This document shows positions 1 to 11,284 of a stretch of DNA of 64,000 nt, one piece after another. Origin of the DNA: Rhizopus sp. PT2906 (taxonomy: Eukaryota; Mucoromycota; Mucoromycetes; Mucorales; Rhizopodaceae); contig JAMYHX010000042.1 in the NCBI GenBank assembly GCA_025529335.1, positions 1 to 64,000 on the forward strand, read 5' to 3'. Positions within the stretch are counted from its first letter, which is position 1. Each line of letters opens with the position of its first letter. The notes under the pieces are model-generated. The model worked only from the letters and a program-made list of their open reading frames with translations. It made no database searches and had not been told where the DNA came from. A program made the position numbers and the translations under genes.

Positions 1-306
1 TCTAGGTCATTATTTTTGGGTAATAGAGTCTTGAGCATAGTCTCTTCTAGATAGCATAAATACAAGTGTTATTTAAAGAAAAAAGAAAAGCCTTTGTCTG
101 TTTACCATCAAGCACACTTGGCTTTTTCTCAGCCGTGAGTTCATTCTCTTTAGTGCTTATTACAATTTTGTCATTAGTAGCATTGACAACCATGGCGTAA
201 CCTTAGGGGAGAAAAAAAAAAGGTGTTATGGAAAAGTAATAGAAAAAAAAAGGTGATCCATACTGAGTACAGAAATCTTTTGGAGCCTTTTTAGGAATTT
301 GTGAGA
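1..306 (-). CDS. 3' part of an unidentified gene running off the left edge
   Basis: I infer three exons on the minus strand: 306-264, 201-106 and 46 to the window edge. They join in frame through introns with GTATGG and GTAAAC donors and TAG or AAG acceptors. The readable peptide contains YAMVVNATNDKIVISTKENE, followed after the second intron by a segment containing EETMLKTLLPKNND. I recognise no domain. No start codon is visible, and the 5' part would overlap the region where the plus-strand family gene begins (about 320). One of the two may therefore be broken or wrongly modelled. The exon structure rests on splice consensus and on continuity of the open frame only. Confidence 0.35.
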
Positions 307-319
307 CTATTTTGACTAT

Positions 320-1120
320 CCCTTGGGGATGATGAGTCCACATTTAATGACATTCTACTGTATCCATTTATCAAGTCAGTTTATCCAGCTATAAATTGTG
401 GTTTATCACAATTCAAAGTTGCGGAGGCTCACCTGAGGTCAATGACCAGACAAAGCTCAGCAAATTTAGACAGTGAAGATCTGTCTATATATAAAGTAGG
501 CGGTATCATGAACCTTCATGCTTTCAACAAAGTAAAAATTCTTCTTCTTCTGGAGACATCAGAACATTTTGGGAATAAGGAAAATTCCAAAACTTCCTTT
601 GGCCACCACAAAGGACTGTTTGGCGCACTTTCCATGCTGAAGACAATCGCCAGCGAGCACTCCTTTGGCTCAATGGTGACTTTCAAAAAACTAAAAGTCC
701 ATTTTATACACGCTGCAGGTACAAACGTATTAGAATTATTGAGTTTATTCACTTACTTTTTAACTATATGCGATGTTGATAGGACAGTTCGCCTTTGGTC
801 TATAAAGTATATTCCAGAAGGACCTCTGTTTGAGCCTTGGCTTGAACAAAGCCTCAGGATTAAGCCGTATTTTGATAACAGACTTGAACAAGTGCCAGAT
901 AGCATGAGATTCTACTGGGCTATCAATGTAAATGAAAAGGACCAGGGATTCTCTCTATGAGTGATAACAAAATTAGTGCTAATATTTTTTTTGTCTGGTA
1001 TTTAGTGCTTAATTGAAGAAACCATTAAGGATCTCAGTATTCTTAAAAAGAGCATGAAACGATTGCAATGTAATCTTTGCTTACTTCTCCTCCAAAAGAG
1101 GCATTGGCTACAACTGTAAC
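320..1120 (+). CDS. Uncharacterised, Mucorales-type multicopy family protein, probably 5'-truncated
   Basis: An open frame begins near 327 with GDDESTFNDILLYPFIKSVY and continues past the first ATG at 442. Good splice signals suggest an intron at 719-787, which gives HAAVRLWSIKYIPEG. Another would run from about 929 to 1005 and joins WAIN to CLIEETIKDLSILKK. The first intron is 69 nt, a multiple of three, and stop-free, so simple ORF calling reads through it. No catalytic motif is visible and I assign no function. From memory, proteins of this general look recur in Mucorales genomes, but I cannot name the family. In-frame stops upstream of 320 and the stop near 1120 leave it unclear whether the gene is intact. 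A possible later exon (about 1478-1640, peptide DPAEYSSRRVHLAS) could belong to it. Confidence 0.4.
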
Positions 1121-2187
1121 ATGCAACATATTAAAATCGACAGATGCCGAAGACAAATTGGGGATGTTTCATTTGGGGCCGTTCTATACCCTTTAAGCGT
1201 GTATCCTTTCTTCATTTACACATGTGGATTTAAAGTTTAAAGTGTTAGTGGCAGCTTTGGTTTACTATCTAATAAAGCTTTATTCATGAAAATGACGAAT
1301 GAAATCTGAAGATATGTATTTTTACTTAGATTATTTTGTTGTTTGCATAGAAATAAAACAAGACTAAATGACTTCTTTACGTAAATTGTGGTCATTATCG
1401 ACATTTTTTCTCTATTTCTACTTTAGCAGTTCTATAATGTTCTGTATGATACTCTTGTTAACTCTGCACGCAGATCCTGCGGAATATTCATCAAGACGAG
1501 TTCACCTTGCATCCTGTAAGTATAAAATGGTTATTTGTTTATAAATCGCTTTTATAAGACAGAACATTACCATGTTATTGTCTTCTTCAGGATGCCCATG
1601 TGCAAGATGGCAAAGCATATCTTTTAGGGAGCTTTGATAACTATGTTGAGCCATATTCATACACTTGATTTCTGTATGTGTTGTTACCTCTTTACCCATT
1701 TCAGCGCACCTCATTTCATATTCGCTGAATTGGTAAATAACCAAGCCTCTGCCCTATTATGCTGTTGGATTTTCTGTCGACAACTGCGAAACTGCAGCGG
1801 ATGTTTTTTTCTAACCACTTACACTGAATATGTTCTTTTGCCAACTTTGCAGTGATTCATATACAACAAAGCGTGTCAGTTTCAGAATAGTCCTTTAATG
1901 CTATTCAGAGAAAAGCTTGAATGCTGCAAATAAGTCGATGGCTAGCAAAGTATATTCTTCAGTAAGAAGAACTAAATATAATTAAGTAGAATTTATGAGA
2001 GTTTTATAGGAAAAGAACACATGGCTGCTATTTAAGCATAATGTTGTCAATATATTTCCTTTAGTCTCTAATTATGCATAACCAGAAATCGAAAATGTAG
2101 AGAAAAAGCTTGAAAAGTTAATAATATAGAAACGTTCTAAAATATGTATAAATAGTAATATATAGTTGGTATTTTTTGATTTTATTC
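1121..2187. other. Gap with weak coding-like fragments only
   Basis: The stretch is AT-rich. Short plus-strand open segments near 1140-1195 (EDKLGMFHLGPFYTL) and 1478-1640 may be decayed exons of the preceding family gene. Nothing else is recognisable. Confidence 0.4.
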
Positions 2188-3330
2188 TTATTTATCATCT
2201 AATTCGACGTCCAAACAGACGTTATCAATCAGCCTAGTCTTTCCTACAAATACAGTCATGCTAATCACACATCCGTCCTGACGATTGATTTCTCCTGTGA
2301 TCTCTGACAAGTCCTTGGCAGAGTTGATTGACACATAGTCTAGCTTCATGTCCCAATCGTGACCTTCACGCTTGACTTGATCAGAAGCGTCTTGGATGAT
2401 TTGAATGCCTTGTTTAAGGATTGTGGGAGCATCGAGAACACCAGATTGGTACATAGATTCCATATGCTTTAATGACTTGTATAGCGTCAAAGCGTACTCT
2501 TTCTGTTTAGGTGTCAAGTACGCGTTTCTAGATGAAAGAGCAAGTCCACCCTCATCACGCACGGTTGGACAAATGTGCATCTTCGTTGGGAAGTGGAGAT
2601 CTCTGATCATGTTACGAATCACAAAGCATTGTTGAACTATTCATGAAATTGGTGAGGAATACGAATCATCGCATAACAGCATCTTACTATCTTTTTGTCC
2701 AAAGAACACATGATCGGGTTGAACCTAAGGAAAATGAGTAAATCAGAGATATAATCAGTTATTTATCTTACAATGTTTAAAAACTTGGATACAACAGTTG
2801 CCACGCCTCTAAAGAAATGAGGACGCGTGACGCCTTCGAGCTGTTTGGAAAGTCCCAAGACTTCGACAAAGGTACCCTTTTGCTTTGTAACATCCAACTC
2901 AATACCTGCAGGATACATTTCGTCTACCTGAGGCACCAGCACAGCTGAAGCCATGCCTTCACCGAGACCAGCAAGTTTATCCAAATCGCTCTGTAACGTA
3001 CGTGGGTAAGTTGCCAAGTCTTCAGTAGGTGCAAACTGGGCAGGGTTGACAAAGATAGTCAAGGCTACATGATCACAGTGCCGTTTGGCGTCTGTGACAA
3101 GTGCAAGGTGACCCTGGTGAAGAGCCCCCATCGTAGGCACATAGCCTAATGTTTTCTCCTCTAATAAAAGTGAGCGTCGCCATTGTCTAAAGTCTGCAAT
3201 TTTATTAAAGACTCGAATTCCAGAAGGCACTCTAACTAGATAAAAAAATTATTTGTACGTGTTATGTATGCATATGCAGTGAGTATGATGTGCGTTGATC
3301 AATATACAAAAGTTCCTTACTGGCATTCAT
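2188..3330 (-). CDS. PAN6: Pantothenate synthetase (pantoate--beta-alanine ligase)
   Basis: This enzyme condenses pantoate with beta-alanine using ATP, the last step of pantothenate synthesis and the entry to CoA. I assemble four exons: 3330-3321, 3235-2772, 2724-2688 and 2636-2188. They give about 319 residues, close to the usual fungal length. Motifs seen include PTMGALHQGH (the HxGH nucleotide-binding motif), FVNPAQFAP, VQPDHVFFGQKD assembled across a 37-nt exon, and SSRNAYL near the C-terminus. Exon 1 is only 10 nt. I chose it because ATGAATGCCA is followed by a GTAAGG donor and joins in phase; a slightly different acceptor (adding two fewer residues) is also possible. The gene is divergent from the TMEM70-like gene, with about 145 bp between start codons. 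Confidence 0.9.
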
Positions 3331-3475
3331 TATGCTTACCAAAGGAGATAAGGTTGCCTCTTCCCTTTTTTTAAAAACAGGAATAACCAAGAACAGACGT
3401 GACGGTGAAAAGTGAGCTGCAAAACTCACTTTCCAGGCACCCAATTTCTTGACAGTTTATCTCTCTATTTTTGAC

Positions 3476-4132
3476 ATGTTGAGAACTGGAATCAGCCGAT
3501 CAGCAAGAGGATTCAATACTTTTGTTCTTCAAAAGAGATACACATCTAGTCAACAAGGTCCAGTAACGATCTATACTGGACCCATGGCTAATGTTGCTAA
3601 AAAGTTAAAATTGTTCTCTATTACATCCCTTGGCCTTGGTGTTGGTATATCTCCTTTTGTATTTGTTATTGATGTCCCCGTTCCATTTGTTGCCAAGGCT
3701 GCACTTGTAGGCGCAGGTAAAAAGAAAGGAAAAAGAATTGATAAAAAAAAAGTAGAGCTGACATTTTTTCTTAAAGCTGTTGCCACTAGCGCTGCTTCTA
3801 CAGGACTTATTCAATGGGTCATGTCACCCTATGTAACAAAGATCACTGTGCCCAAACAACCTGAAGAAGGACAAGTACCCAAAGAATTGACCATACATAC
3901 TCTTTCCTTTGCTGCTAGAGATCATACAACGACTGTTCCTGTAGATACTATTGCGCCTGCCAGTCGTATCTTTACAACTTGGATGATCACAGACCCTAGT
4001 CAGGCTGTTGGACGTATTGGAGAAAAGGCAGCAAAGCCAAAATCACTTTTATATATCCATCCAGAATTATGCCAAGAAGAAGGCGTCATGAAAGATATTA
4101 TCGAAAAGACAGGAATTGGTCAAGGCTTTTGA
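3476..4132 (+). CDS. TMEM70/TMEM186-family mitochondrial inner membrane protein
   Basis: This intronless gene gives 218 residues if it starts at the ATG at 3476; a more upstream ATG at 3449 would add nine. The N-terminus is rich in Arg and Ser with few acidic residues (MLRTGISRSARGF), as expected for mitochondrial import. The core VTIYTGPMANVAKKLKLFSI followed by a hydrophobic hairpin (about residues 55-80) matches the family pattern of YxGPL...KxxKxFSLxxS and two membrane segments. A second hydrophobic segment lies near residues 110-130, split by a basic KKKGKRIDKKK loop. In animals TMEM70 helps assemble ATP synthase and complex I; the fungal role is inferred. The gene converges on PAS kinase with 46 bp between stops. 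Confidence 0.75.
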   Translation: MLRTGISRSARGFNTFVLQKRYTSSQQGPVTIYTGPMANVAKKLKLFSITSLGLGVGISPFVFVIDVPVPFVAKAALVGAGKKKGKRIDKKKVELTFFLKAVATSAASTGLIQWVMSPYVTKITVPKQPEEGQVPKELTIHTLSFAARDHTTTVPVDTIAPASRIFTTWMITDPSQAVGRIGEKAAKPKSLLYIHPELCQEEGVMKDIIEKTGIGQGF

Positions 4133-4178
4133 TGACATACAACAAATGCGATGTAAATAATAAAACAGTATTATTTTA

Positions 4179-6884
4179 TTAGTTTAACCAAGGATGATCC
4201 AATACTGCTTGAATATCAATGCGTTTATCTACATCCCTTTCGAGCATTTTACAAATAAGATCCACTGAACCTATATAACAGAGAGAAAAATATGTCAAAG
4301 AATGGATCAAGGCATATGCTTTTGTATACCTTTGGATAACACAAATGGAATTCTTAACTCTTGACTCATGATTTCATCAATATCATAGAATGGATTCTCA
4401 CGATAGATCAAGGTGAATAACAGAATACCCAAAGCCCAGACGTCCTGTGGTTTACCAGAGTAAGTCTGGCCTCGAAGGATCTCTGGAGCAGCATAATCCA
4501 AAGTTCCCACAAATGTTTCGTACTTTCTACCTTGCTTTACATAGGCAGCGCTTCCAAAGTCCACGATTTGTACATTCAAGTCTTTATCCACCACTACATT
4601 TTCATCCTTAATGTCACGATGAACGATGCGATGATCATGAAGGTGTTTTACACCCAAGGCTATTTGCTTGAATATTTTACGTATGTTGTCTTCATTAATC
4701 TTCTCGTTATATTCTATATAATCAAAGAGATCCATAGTTTCACGGAATTCCATCACAATGTAATAATAATCATCATCTTCAAAGTAATCGACTGAAGGGT
4801 TGTTAGCAACCGCACAAGGTGAACACTTGAATCACTTACGCATATCGCTGATGTTTTTATGGGGTATCTTTCTTAATGTATGCAAAATGTGTATCTCAAC
4901 GGGTATTGTACCGAGCATCTGATCACTTGTCCAACAATCAACGAGGATCCGTGATTTGATGACATATTTGATAACGACTCGTTTCTATAGAAACAGGATT
5001 AACATTCCAGAATAAAACACAACAAAAAAAGGCTTGCCTTTTCAGGATCATCCTTTTTCATGGCTACTTTCACTAAGCCATATGCACCTTGGCCTAACTC
5101 GTCAATGACAATATAATCGTCGATACAGGCTGCATTCGGTTGTTGAGCAGAGTAGAGTATGGCATTTTCTGGAATTTCCTTTTTATTTGACCGCACCTTC
5201 GGAGGTGGTTGTCTTTCATCGACAGGAGGAGGTAAAGAGATCAAGTGTTGGTGACCGTATCTCTTGAATGTAAGTTCACGATCAAATGAAATCCAAAGAG
5301 CACATTCTTCCTTTTCTTCGACCAGTTTCAATTGAAGCTGAACCTCGAGAGGTGTACCATCACGATGGATACCGATAAGCAGGGGTAAAGGTTGATTATT
5401 TGGGGTATGAGTCAACATGCGTAATCGGCTATCAGGACCATTGTAATGGTCAACAAGTTTTCTGCATATTGTGTTGTTGATAATGAGCCCATGCTGAAGT
5501 AGATCATCTCGGTTAAGGTTTTTGAACAAGGTCGGAAATTGGGGTAGCAAATCAGAAATGTTCTTTTTTAAAAGCTCATCCTGTGTATAACCAAAGAGAC
5601 ATCTAGCAAAGACCTGGTTGCATCCCTCGATTGTACCATCAAAGCGAATGGTCATGAGACCAGCAATGAGAGGCATAGAGGTAATATGTATAGTAGTGTG
5701 ATCTAATAGACGGACAATAATGGGAAAATGAGCCCCTTTCTTAGTTTCACTGCCAAAGAATCGGGCTTGAATCGTGCTTTTCCAGTCGGATGGAGTCAAT
5801 GAAGGGATCAGCTTGGATAATGGCTCATTTAAGATCTCATCTGTATCATAACCATAAAGATCTTTTAACCCATTCTTGTCCAAAATATGATGTATGTTAC
5901 CCTTGAAGAGTCTTGATTACAAAAAGACAAAGGTCTTGTCTAGAGGTAACTTACCTCGCCATTGACTCGAATGGTCAGAGTACTTTCATAGACTTCTTCA
6001 AATATCCAGATGAAAACAGATTGGTCCAATTCATTCTTTTTTTCCTTTAACCATAAAGAAGCAGATGACTTGGTTCCGTCCAATTTGATGATGGGAATCT
6101 AGTAAAAAGAGTTAATATTTGAATACACAATCATTGTGACCTTACAATTTCTCCGCAGACGATCACTGTGCCTTCATCTGCATGAATACTGCTACTATGA
6201 AGTGCCTCTTTTCTCCGTTTCACAATAATTGATTTTAACCGGTTTTGGTAAGAAGGGTCAATTAGGTTCTCGATGACTTGTTTTCCGATAAGCTGTTCTT
6301 GTTGATCGTGATCGTGGCTGACAAGAACATCTTTTGCTATACTATTGGTGATAATTATGCGAAAATCATCATATGTTGTTAATATAGCCTGATTTTGTTG
6401 CTGTTTCGTTCTGTTGTGTAAATGTGGGACGTAAATTTGTTCATCCTCTGTTTCTTCTTCTTCTTGAAAGCTATAAAATGAAGAGCAAGAAGAAGAAGCG
6501 GAAGAGGAGTAGACAGATGGTAAGGTCCTGCTCCTTGGCTTTATACCAGAATGGTTTGGTGCATCCGCTGTTTTTGTTTTCAAGTGAGTTCTTAAAATAG
6601 CACAAGTTTCATGTAGTTTTCTTGAAAGCGGTATGTTTGTTGAAAATTGAAAACTGTGTAATGATTCTCGAGAAAATTTAATCATTTCATTTTCTTGGTT
6701 ATCTTTTTCTTGTTCATCATCTGTCTTTTCCTGTCTTAACCGAATTAGTCCCTCCGCCAAAGCTTCTTCTTGTCTATAAGATGTGAGTTATATATTTATA
6801 TAAATATATAAATATATAAATAAATATTTATATTGATGCAGTGACTTACAATGGATTTTCTTGAATAATGGTTGTATGAGTCAT
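4179..6884 (-). CDS. PSK1: PAS domain-containing Ser/Thr kinase (PASK/Psk type)
   Basis: This nutrient-sensing kinase couples carbon status to glycogen, glucan and translation control in yeast. Seven exons (6884-6850, 6773-6146, 6098-5955, 5901-5038, 4984-4840, 4791-4330, 4270-4179) give 789 residues in frame. PAS-like regions are visible around residues 130-250 (ILTTYDDFRIIITNSIAKD) and 370-430 (GLMTIRFDGTIEGCNQVFAR). The kinase begins at IDELGQGAYGLVKVAM. Its beta-3 strand VVIKYV, HRDIKDENVV catalytic loop, DFGSAAY (DFG) and APEILRG (APE) are all present, so it should be active. The intron after DDPEK uses a GC donor (AAG|GCAAGC), see findings. Exon 2 is rich in Ser and acidic residues and is less conserved. 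Yeast has two paralogs, so the symbol is by family. Confidence 0.9.
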
Positions 6885-6900
6885 GCGCCCACGTAAGTAA

Positions 6901-6985
6901 ATAAGTAAATAAAAATAGAGAAAAGAGAAAAGAGAAAAGAGAAAGAGAGAAAAAGAGAAAGAGAAAGAGAGAAAGAGAGACAGAG
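6901..6985. repeat. GA-rich simple repeat upstream of PAS kinase
   Basis: Imperfect AGAGAAA/AGAAAGAG repeats lie just upstream of the minus-strand ATG at 6884. Read on the coding strand this is a CT-rich tract, a common promoter or 5'UTR feature in these genes. Confidence 0.7.
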
Positions 6986-8628
6986 GGGCTAGACAGTGAC
7001 TTGAAATAGGGTTGAGGACTTTCTAAAAAGTGCCTTGAGACAAATTAGGAAATCGTTTGGGACCTTTTAGGAATTTTTACGAGACGATTATTTATATTGG
7101 CCAGACTTTTTGAAATTGCCTAGAGACACGATAGGTATTGCTATCAGCCTTTAATTACAAACGCCTGATAACGATAATAGTAATGACGATAATGATATTA
7201 TTACATAAATTAAACTAAATAATGTAGTCATCCTCTTGTAAGAAGTACTATACAAAAATATACTTGTAACAGACAGTAAATACTAGCACTTGTTATCGTA
7301 ATCAACATATTTCTCTAATAAACTACCAAGGAAGTGAACGTGCCTGGTGTATTTTTGCTATATATTGCAGTTCCTTCAATCCATTTAGTAGGCTATGTTT
7401 ATGCAAATTCTAACTAATAAAAAGCGAGTGCGCTAGTATTGTTCATTTCTTAAAAGAGTAAGATATCAAACATAGTAGCTTATTGAATTCAAAAATATAA
7501 AACATTACATCATACACTCTATTTGCTTGAATCACTGATAAACTTGCCTTACATTAGCGTAATTATGAAATAAAAGCGCTTTAATGCACGTTCGCATTTT
7601 TTACCTTGCACCTTCCAAGTTTAGCATACTGATCGCACCAATAAGTGGTTGTTGTCTTCAAATATGTTTTATATTTGAACAAGTTCGGTAGTCCAATGAT
7701 TCCTATGGTTGATCCAAGCTGTACTAGTGTTGGCAGCCGCTTGCTGCTAAATTTTGAAAACTTCCTTGTTTCAATTTCAAGGTTGTCACTCTTTTGATGC
7801 AATCGGACTCTTCTCGGCGAAAGAGCTGGTCAAGTTCTTAATATTGAGCAATGCACTGTTATCGTAACCTAACAAACAGACATGTTGTCAGATATTAATA
7901 TAGCTGTAAGTTGGCTTTTTTGTATATAGACTGTACTACAGAACTTTATGAAATACGGCACTACTTTTCGGAAGAGGTGTGAATAATGAGTTTTGATAAG
8001 AAGGCCATTTTGATGTGATATATAGTATTAGATTCTTTTGAAAGAAGGATGTTGCTTTTATTTTGGGTTATTAAGTTTACGAAAATAGATGTTATACTTG
8101 ATCTTTGACCTTGGTGAAGCACAGCGGATAGATTATGACCTAATTTTGCACTCTAGAATATTCAACCTTGGTATCTTGTCAAGTAACCAAGACGAATGCT
8201 ACAGCCACTACCTCGGGAGAGCTATTCTTAGTTGTGGCATGACATGACACAACCTAGGATGCTACCTAAGATCCTGGTCATTGTTATTCGAGCTGCTCTA
8301 CTTGCGCCAGTGTCCGAAAAACTGGTACACCCAGTATACCTAGTGCATAGCACAAATCCAAAATTGGTCTAAGTGAGACTAAATGCTTTGTGGCTCCGAA
8401 GAATTTAGACAACATGCTTTCGTTAATATCGCATAAACTTAAATGACATATACAAGTTTATATTAGTCAGTATTTTTGTTGCATTTAAAGTAAAATCGTC
8501 TTTTGGAAGTCTCAATCTTATTTCAAATCACTGTATTCACGCATCCAAATGAATGCTATTTTTCATTAATACTGACAACAAATTCAAGTAGATTATACAG
8601 GTTTTATGTAATAAAAGTTGAACAAGAT
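6986..8628. other. Long AT-rich gap with no supported gene
   Basis: A 73-codon minus-strand ORF at 7581-7802 has no recognisable motif. The segment 7030-7140 contains motifs such as GGGACCTTTTAGGAATTTTT and TTTTTGAAATTGCC. Loosely similar versions occur at about 280-310 and 31850-31925, suggesting an old dispersed repeat. I see no RNA gene. Confidence 0.4.
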
Positions 8629-9906
8629 TTAACTAATAATATGAGCTTTCTCAAATTCAGTCATGTATGCAATTAATGCGTCCACTTCTTCTTCTGGTAA
8701 TGCGTTATAAATAGAAGCTCGAATTCCACCTTTTGAATACAAGTTAGATAAAATAATAACGTGTGTATGTAAATACTTTACCAACTGAACGATGTCCTTT
8801 CAATTGCTGCATATTTCTCTCTTCTGCTCCTTTCAAGAATTCCTTTTCTAATTCTTCATTTGGTAATTTAAACACAACATTCATACGACTACGACAGGCT
8901 GGCTCAACAGGACTTGTGTAGAGGTGTGAGTCATCAATCACCTTGTATAACTTCTCTGCTTTGCGCTTATTCTGTTCAGTTATCACTTCTAACCCTCCTT
9001 GTTCCTTGAGCCACTCTAAGGTAAGCCCAACCATGTAGATAGCAAAGGTAGGAGGCGTGTTGTACATTGAATCATTATCTGCCATTGTCTTAAAATCAAG
9101 CATCAATGGACGAATGGGTCCAACTGTCAAATCAACCAAGAGATCATCACGGACAATCACAATTGTCACACCAGAAGGACCTAGATTCTTTTGTGCTCCA
9201 CCATATATCACACCAAACTTGGAGACATCGATAGGTCGAGATAAGAAATTACTAGAGATATCGGCCACCAAGGGTACGGAAGGATCCACTTCAGGTACAG
9301 ATGGATATTCAACACCATGAACAGTTTCGTTATCACAGTAGTATACATAAGCGACATTATTCTTTTTTGGATCGCTCAATTGCCATTCAGAGGCTTCAGG
9401 AATTGAGCCATATTTACCCTTACTTGCCTTTACATCAAACACACGATGGACACGCACAGGATTTCCTGTCACAGCAGGCTTCAAACGTTCAGCTTCCTGT
9501 GCTGCCTTACTTGACCATGCACCCGACACAAGGTAATCGATCACGATTTCTTCATCCTCTTTGCCTGCTTTTCGAAGCGCTTCCTGCTTGGCCGCGATCA
9601 AGTTGTAAAAGATACAGGCAAACTCGGTTGTGGCTCCACCTTGCATAAACAGAATCTTATAGTTGTCAGGAATATTCATAATTTCTTTCAAGTCGGCTTT
9701 GGTTTTGGCTAAAATGGCGCCAAACGGTTTGGAACGATGAGAGAGCTCCATGACGGACATGCCAGTGCCATTGACATTTAAAAACTCTCTTTGCGCCTTT
9801 TCCAAGACTTCACGAGGACTATTTGACGTGTGAGATTCAATTTTATAAGAGTTCAGACTTACATCTTTGCCGGGCCAGCGCCAAAATTAAGTACGTGTGG
9901 AGACAT
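8629..9906 (-). CDS. SER1: Phosphoserine aminotransferase
   Basis: This PLP enzyme converts 3-phosphohydroxypyruvate and glutamate to phosphoserine, the second step of serine synthesis. Three exons (9906-9863, 9818-8782, 8729-8629) give 393 residues, the usual length. The N-terminus VLNFGAGPAKIP spans intron 1 and matches the family signature. SGAWSSKAAQEA and VADISSNFLSRP (with the conserved Asp) are visible. The PLP lysine is in VIYGGAQKNLGPSGVT. The C-terminus SVGGIRASIYNALP spans intron 2 and is also typical. The gene is divergent from the PPR gene with about 210 bp between start codons. Confidence 0.95.
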
Positions 9907-10114
9907 GATTGTATATGGAAGAAAAGTAAAAGAGTAAAAATAAACATGGCTTTTATATAATTATCAAATCCATCTCTTTATGACTCAAGCAGATCTGACG
10001 TCCAATTACAGCATTTGCGTGTATTTCAATCTCCGTTTATGGACACCCCAATTTTATTGTATTTTTTTTTTGGTTGAAGGAATAGACTGCATTTTACTAT
10101 TTTCTCTCTACGTC

Positions 10115-11284
10115 ATGTCTAATTCAACACTTTTCAGTCAGTCCCTTTTACGCCGTGCAACTTGTTTTAGAAGCACTTGCCTAAGACCCACCAAAGCATG
10201 TTTTAGTAGTAGAGCCAACAGTTGGTTCACTCGATTCCTTACACCCAAAGAAGAAAAAGAACTCTATCTGGGCATCACAAGTTCATTTCGTGAAAAGCTC
10301 AACGAACAAGGCACCAAGAGCACACAAACCTACAGCCACATTATTGAACATGCTATCTTTTCTCGACCTGCGACTGCCTCACCGTCACGACTAGAAGAAT
10401 TCAAGCAAGCAATTGATTCAGCAGGCAAGAATATAGAACGGTTACAGCAAATTGAAAATGAAATGTATACAGAACAGGTCAAGACGACATCCATGTACAA
10501 TCGACTGATACGAGCTTATATCGCCAGCGACGCTTTACCACTTGCTGAAAAAGTCATTCATAAATTTGATTCCCGTGGTATCTTTGCCACTACACGCACA
10601 TTTACTTATATGATTCAGGCCTATATGAAACAAGGCAACCTGGACAAGGCCAAAGATTTCGTAGAACAGATGAAAAGCTTGAGTCTGCTCAAATTACGGT
10701 ATGGGTTTGACTGTAGCGTGTTACTCAACTTTTATATCGCCTCTGGGGACTCGCACGCACTGGAATTTTTATGGCGTGACATCATGCTTCACGCAGACAC
10801 TATCAAGCCAGGCGTGGGGCTCTACACACAGTACCTAGAGTATTTGATTTCGGATAAATGTCACCATGCGTCGCTTCAAGAGTTTGTGAAAGAGTACTTG
10901 AGTAGGAACGACCAGGCATCATTGAATGCTCAACAATATACCGTCTGGATAGGAGCTGTACAGAAAATGTTGTCCTCTTTACACGATTTGACAGTGACAG
11001 AACACCTATTGCTACATCTAATTAAGCATGCACCAGCAAAGATAAATATGGATTCTACAAGAGATATCATGCAAAAGATACTTGTACACTACATTGATGG
11101 TGGTCAAGACCTAAAAGCATTGGCGCTCTACTACCGTGCACAAAAGATAGGCGCACCAGATGAGATTTTTGAACCACGTACGTTGCAACGTATAGAACAA
11201 GTACTCAACAAGGTTGAGCATAATGCAAGTCATCAAGATCATCATATACTGCTGGCTGAACTCGCGCAGCAAAATCACTTTTAA
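10115..11284 (+). CDS. Pentatricopeptide repeat (PPR) protein, probably mitochondrial
   Basis: This is a single-exon gene of about 389 residues from the ATG at 10115; an in-frame ATG at 9980 would add a long, unlikely extension. The N-terminus is rich in Arg, Ser and Cys with few acidic residues (SLLRRATCFRSTCLRP), which suggests import. PPR-like helical pairs begin near MYNRLIRAYIASDALPLAEK and continue with TFTYMIQAYMKQGNLDKAKD. Such proteins usually bind organellar RNA; the specific target cannot be read here. The stop codon overlaps the stop of the opposite-strand hydrolase through a shared TTAA. Confidence 0.75.
   Translation: MSNSTLFSQSLLRRATCFRSTCLRPTKACFSSRANSWFTRFLTPKEEKELYLGITSSFREKLNEQGTKSTQTYSHIIEHAIFSRPATASPSRLEEFKQAIDSAGKNIERLQQIENEMYTEQVKTTSMYNRLIRAYIASDALPLAEKVIHKFDSRGIFATTRTFTYMIQAYMKQGNLDKAKDFVEQMKSLSLLKLRYGFDCSVLLNFYIASGDSHALEFLWRDIMLHADTIKPGVGLYTQYLEYLISDKCHHASLQEFVKEYLSRNDQASLNAQQYTVWIGAVQKMLSSLHDLTVTEHLLLHLIKHAPAKINMDSTRDIMQKILVHYIDGGQDLKALALYYRAQKIGAPDEIFEPRTLQRIEQVLNKVEHNASHQDHHILLAELAQQNHF

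Noticed and set aside
9301..9648. 115-codon plus-strand ORF
   Set aside because: Shadow of the SER1 coding strand.
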